8,839 nt of DNA from contig DYSM01000106.1 of the NCBI GenBank assembly GCA_020718265.1, positions 1 through 8,839 on the forward strand. Reading direction: 5' to 3'. Each line of letters opens with the position of its first letter. Position 1 is the stretch's first letter. Made by a program: the position numbers and the translations under genes. This stretch comes from Draconibacterium orientale. GTDB lineage: Bacteria; Bacteroidota; Bacteroidia; Bacteroidales; JAADGE01. The notes beneath the pieces are model-generated. The model saw only the letters and a program-made list of their open reading frames with translations. It searched no databases and was not told the DNA's origin. Positions 6,221 through 8,839 of the stretch are shown here, piece by piece.

Positions 6221-7039
6221 ATGAAAATACTTCTGCTTTCGCTGATTATTCTACTAAACAGCTTGCTGATTGCACAAAATTCGACCGAAGTTTCGGGCAA
6301 AATTTCCGACAGAAAGCACCGCCCGATGCCTGCCGTTTCCGTGCAAGATGCCGGTTTTGCCGATGTCTTTACGCTCAGCGACAGTGCCGGAAATTTTCGT
6401 ATTACCCTGCCCCGCCCGCAAGCCGAGATACAATTTTCTTACAAAAATTATGTTACACAAACGCATAAGATAAAATTTGATACAGTGCTGAGCATAAGTT
6501 TATTACGAAAAACTTACAGCCGAAGCGGGCTTGGAATTTCTACTTACGTCGGCGGCACAAATTTACACATCGATGTGTCCGAACTTCTCGGATACGACAG
6601 TGCCGTGCATGTGAAAATGAAACCGCTTGCGCTGAAATTTAACATCCACCAACCCATACAAAATGCGTGGGAACAACACTACGAATTTGAACTCGGGCTG
6701 CATTTTTTAGATTATTTTGACACAGCTACAAATTTGCAAAAAAAAGGCGCAATCGGGCGTGCGGTTATGACCACAACGTCAAATTATCATGTTTCGATTT
6801 TGCCAAAACTAAGCGGATTTGTCGGTTTTGGCGCGCAACTTCAATACATTGCCGTGTTGAAAAACATAGCAGCAGGTGCACATTTCAACGTCGGTTTTGC
6901 GGTTCCTTTGCGCGAACACGCACTGCGTTTCACTGTATTTTCAGATATCACGGGCGGAAAAGTCAAAGATTTTGGCGTTGCGACAGGACAACCGTTCCGA
7001 CTCTCTGTTGCCGGAATCGGGGCGGAATATGTGTTTTAA
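6221..7039 (+). CDS. Small outer-membrane protein with carboxypeptidase-regulatory-like N-domain
   Basis: A 272-residue exported protein. A signal peptide (1-18, KILLLSLIILL core, probable cleavage after LLIA before QN) is followed by a carboxypeptidase-regulatory-like beta-sandwich (about 22-95). That domain shows VSGKISD, the PMPAVSVQDA turn, and SDSAGNFRITLP before a FSYKNYVTQ strand. This is the fold that precedes the plug of many SusC/TonB-dependent receptors. Here it is followed by only about 175 residues of alternating hydrophobic beta-type sequence ending GIGAEYVF. The terminal Phe and strand pattern suggest a small outer-membrane beta-barrel, which is an inference. No plug or TonB box was recognised, so it is not a truncated standard receptor on present evidence. 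The ATG at 6221 is the only start giving a clean signal peptide. The stop lies 2 bp from that of the convergent cyclotransferase gene. An A8 run at 6738-6745 falls mid-gene. Function unknown. Confidence 0.72.
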   Translation: MKILLLSLIILLNSLLIAQNSTEVSGKISDRKHRPMPAVSVQDAGFADVFTLSDSAGNFRITLPRPQAEIQFSYKNYVTQTHKIKFDTVLSISLLRKTYSRSGLGISTYVGGTNLHIDVSELLGYDSAVHVKMKPLALKFNIHQPIQNAWEQHYEFELGLHFLDYFDTATNLQKKGAIGRAVMTTTSNYHVSILPKLSGFVGFGAQLQYIAVLKNIAAGAHFNVGFAVPLREHALRFTVFSDITGGKVKDFGVATGQPFRLSVAGIGAEYVF

Positions 7040-7041
7040 TA

Positions 7042-8145
7042 TTATTTTTTAACAAGCTCAATTTCAAATAGTTTAGGCCATTTTTTGCCTGTAACAAATA
7101 GTCGTTTTGTTGCGGCATCGTAAGCAATTCCGTTCAAAACATCGGTATTTGAAGTCCAATCGTTCATGGGCAAAATGCCATCTAAATCAATGTAAGCCAA
7201 GACTTTACCGGTTTTAGGGTCGATGCGGGCGATTTTTTCGTATTGATAAATATTTGCAAAAATTTCGCCGTTTATGTATTCCAATTCGTTGAGCAATTTC
7301 ACGGGACCATCGTTGTCGTAAACCTCCAAACGGTCTGTAACAGAATACGTTGTCGGGTCCAGAATGCTGATTGTGGGTGTGCCGTCGGTCATAAACAATT
7401 TTTCGCCGTCCGTGCAAATCCCCCAGCCTTCGCCCGTGTATGAAAATTCGTCAATTTGTTTGAAACTTGTAAAATCGTAAATGAATCCGCGCCCCGAATC
7501 CCACGAAATTTGAACTATCTTATTGTCGAACAGCACAATACCTTCTCCGAACACATCAGTCGGAATGGCAAAACTTTGCAGCACTTCGCCGGTTTCGAGT
7601 TTCACTTTTCGCACGGTCGATTCGCCTTTTAAGCCTGTGGCTTCATACAAAAAACCGTTGTGCCAAAACAAGCCTTGCGTGTAGGCATTCACATCGTGTT
7701 TATACACTTTTTTTACATTGTAAGTATATTTTTCGGGCTTCGTGTCCGGATAAATCACAATTTTTTTGGATTCGAGCGTCTTTTTTCCGGTTTCAAAATA
7801 TTCAATCTCAAAACTATTACTTCCGGTTTTTCCAAACGTTCCGTCCCAAAGAAATTCCGGTTTTTCGGCGGAAATATTTGATATAAATTTATCATTTACA
7901 AATAGTTGCATTGAGTCAGGTTTATGTCCGTCTTTGATTTTCAAAGTCAGAGTTACCGCTTCGCCGAGTTTGTAATTTGCTTCGGCTGAAGAACTTACGG
8001 AAATAGTAAAAAACGCATCAGTTTTTGCGTTTGTCGAATTATTTTCGCTCGAATCTTTTCCTGAATTTTCGGAATTACTGTCAGATTTACAGGAACTTGC
8101 AAACAAAACGATTGCGAAAACGGCTGTCAAAATTTTGAATTTCAT
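7042..8145 (-). CDS. Glutaminyl-peptide cyclotransferase, predicted lipoprotein
   Basis: This 367-residue protein is predicted to convert N-terminal Gln of peptides or proteins to pyroglutamate, outside the cytoplasm. The signal peptide MKFKILTAVFAIVLFASSC ends in a relaxed lipobox with Cys19 as the lipidation site. A Ser/Asn-rich linker (about 20-42) leads to an Ig-like beta-domain of about 85 residues (45-135). The plant-type (PF05096-like) beta-propeller cyclase follows (about 140-367) with YTQGL (155-159), EATG (168-171), FGEG (199-202), GWG (240-242), NELE (286-289) and TGKKWPKLFE (352-361). The open frame reaches a TTG at 8163, but that codon lies inside a promoter -7 match and would add MCKIFS before the signal peptide. 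The ATG at 8145 is therefore chosen. It lies 30 bp after the YciO-type gene and may be transcribed both from its own promoter and by read-through. Confidence 0.87.
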   Translation of the reverse strand: MKFKILTAVFAIVLFASSCKSDSNSENSGKDSSENNSTNAKTDAFFTISVSSSAEANYKLGEAVTLTLKIKDGHKPDSMQLFVNDKFISNISAEKPEFLWDGTFGKTGSNSFEIEYFETGKKTLESKKIVIYPDTKPEKYTYNVKKVYKHDVNAYTQGLFWHNGFLYEATGLKGESTVRKVKLETGEVLQSFAIPTDVFGEGIVLFDNKIVQISWDSGRGFIYDFTSFKQIDEFSYTGEGWGICTDGEKLFMTDGTPTISILDPTTYSVTDRLEVYDNDGPVKLLNELEYINGEIFANIYQYEKIARIDPKTGKVLAYIDLDGILPMNDWTSNTDVLNGIAYDAATKRLFVTGKKWPKLFEIELVKK

Positions 8146-8160
8146 GCTGAATATTTTGCA

Positions 8161-8188
8161 CAAAGTTAGAAAAAATTAATAAATCAAA
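8161..8188 (-). promoter_or_regulatory. Promoter for the cyclotransferase gene
   Basis: The minus strand carries TAACTTTG (8168-8161), an exact TAnnTTTG -7 element, preceded by TTTG (8188-8185) with 16 bp between them, slightly short for the usual -33 spacing. The predicted transcript starts about 10 nt before the ATG at 8145, which rules out the TTG at 8163 as start. The -33 box lies within the last codons of the upstream YciO-type gene. Confidence 0.55.
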
Positions 8189-8790
8189 GGTCGAACTCCG
8201 TCTCGAATTACAACAATTTCGCCGTCGGAACAATCCACGAGTGTGGAAGGCTCGCTGTTTCCGTATCCGCCGTTGATAACTAAATCTACCTGATTTTCAA
8301 AGCGTTCGGCAATCAGAGACGGGTCTGTTGTGTATTCCACAATGTCATCTTCGTCGATTACGGAAGTTGTAACTATCGGATGTCCAAGCTCATGCACAAT
8401 TGCGCGAACAATTTTATTGTCGGGAATGCGCACGCCAAGCGTTTTTTTATTGTTTTTACTAAATTTTTGAATTTTTTGGCTTGCTTCCAAAATAAACGTA
8501 AACGGACCCGGCGTATTCTTTTTAATGATTTTAAAAATCTGATTTCCAATCGGTTTTGTAAATTCGGCAACCATGCTCAAATCTTCAAACATAAATGAAA
8601 AGTCCGCTTTTTCGGGTTTCATATTTTTGAGCCGCGCTAAACGATCCACAGCTTTGGATTTTGAAAAATCGCAAGCAATGCCATACACCGAATCAGTCGG
8701 CAGAATGACCACGCCTCCGTTGCGAATCAGGTCGGCAACTTGTCTAATCAGCTCTTGGTCAGGGTTTTCCGGATAAATTTTGACTAACAT
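8176..8790 (-). CDS. YciO-type Sua5/YrdC family protein (threonylcarbamoyl-AMP synthase paralogue)
   Basis: A 204-residue cytoplasmic single-domain YrdC fold protein. Canonical members (TsaC/YrdC) make threonylcarbamoyl-AMP from Thr, bicarbonate and ATP for tRNA t6A. Seen here: GGVVILPTDSVYG (25-37), FSFMFEDLS (64-72), NTPGPFTFIL (92-101), KTLGVRIPDN (116-125), HPIVTTS (137-143), QVDLVINGGYG (167-177), PSTLVDC (181-187) and IRDGVRP (195-201). The wording throughout is closer to E. coli YciO than to YrdC. The K-x-R motif near residue 55 reads K-N-M, so the Arg of YrdC is missing; from memory YciO also departs from K-x-R there. Many Bacteroidota carry such a protein in addition to a canonical TsaC. 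Its exact reaction is therefore uncertain, and automated 'L-threonylcarbamoyladenylate synthase' labels should be treated with care. The ATG at 8790 gives the family-typical MLVKIYPENP start. It is followed by the cyclotransferase gene 30 bp downstream. Confidence 0.87.
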   Translation of the reverse strand: MLVKIYPENPDQELIRQVADLIRNGGVVILPTDSVYGIACDFSKSKAVDRLARLKNMKPEKADFSFMFEDLSMVAEFTKPIGNQIFKIIKKNTPGPFTFILEASQKIQKFSKNNKKTLGVRIPDNKIVRAIVHELGHPIVTTSVIDEDDIVEYTTDPSLIAERFENQVDLVINGGYGNSEPSTLVDCSDGEIVVIRDGVRPLIY

Positions 8791-8839
8791 AAAAATAGTA
8801 TTGAGTAACCAGTGTTTGTAAGAAAACGTGTAAATATAT

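Noticed and set aside
6204..6224. Upstream GTG mini-ORF whose TGA overlaps the ATG of the outer-membrane protein gene
   Set aside because: The GTG lies at the last base of the candidate -7 promoter element, so it would not be in the transcript from that promoter.
6205..6230. 9-bp direct repeat TGAAAATAC across the start codon at 6221
   Set aside because: Only two copies of an A-rich word; chance similarity is likely in this DNA.

Overview
The window looks like ordinary chromosomal DNA from a member of the Bacteroidota. The evidence is an AT-rich base composition, a GldA-type ABC ATPase, a Bacteroidota-style YciO-like Sua5 paralogue, start codons without Shine-Dalgarno sequences, and matches to the Bacteroidota promoter -7 element TAnnTTTG next to three genes. 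No rRNA, tRNA, CRISPR array, insertion sequence, phage gene or plasmid function was seen.

Layout from left to right: (a) At 1-79 there is a hairpin with a T-run that reads as a terminator for a gene entering from the left. (b) At 80-1237, minus strand, a two-gene unit holds an 80-residue four-cysteine protein followed 12 bp later by gldA. (c) At 1238-1869 there is about 630 bp of very AT-rich DNA with no convincing gene. It contains an 11-bp-period tandem array, two perfect palindromes and a doubtful 36-codon ORF. (d) At 1870-6088, minus strand, an RND/MMPL-type exporter-like protein is followed 19 bp later by a membrane-anchored MutS paralogue. (e) At 6221-7039, plus strand and divergent from (d), lies a small secreted or outer-membrane protein with an N-terminal carboxypeptidase-regulatory-like domain. 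(f) At 7042-8790, minus strand, a YciO-type Sua5/YrdC protein is followed by a lipoprotein glutaminyl-peptide cyclotransferase whose stop codon lies 2 bp from that of (e).

The predicted products are concentrated at the cell envelope: an ABC ATPase, an RND protein, a membrane MutS paralogue, an outer-membrane protein and a lipoprotein. They do not form an obvious single pathway. The least explained pairings are the membrane MutS paralogue with the RND protein, and the cysteine-motif protein with gldA. I did not find strong evidence for a wholly new multi-gene system. The findings below are modest and are scored that way. Two start codons are corrected here from TTG to internal ATG: the 80-residue protein to 1237 and the cyclotransferase to 8145.
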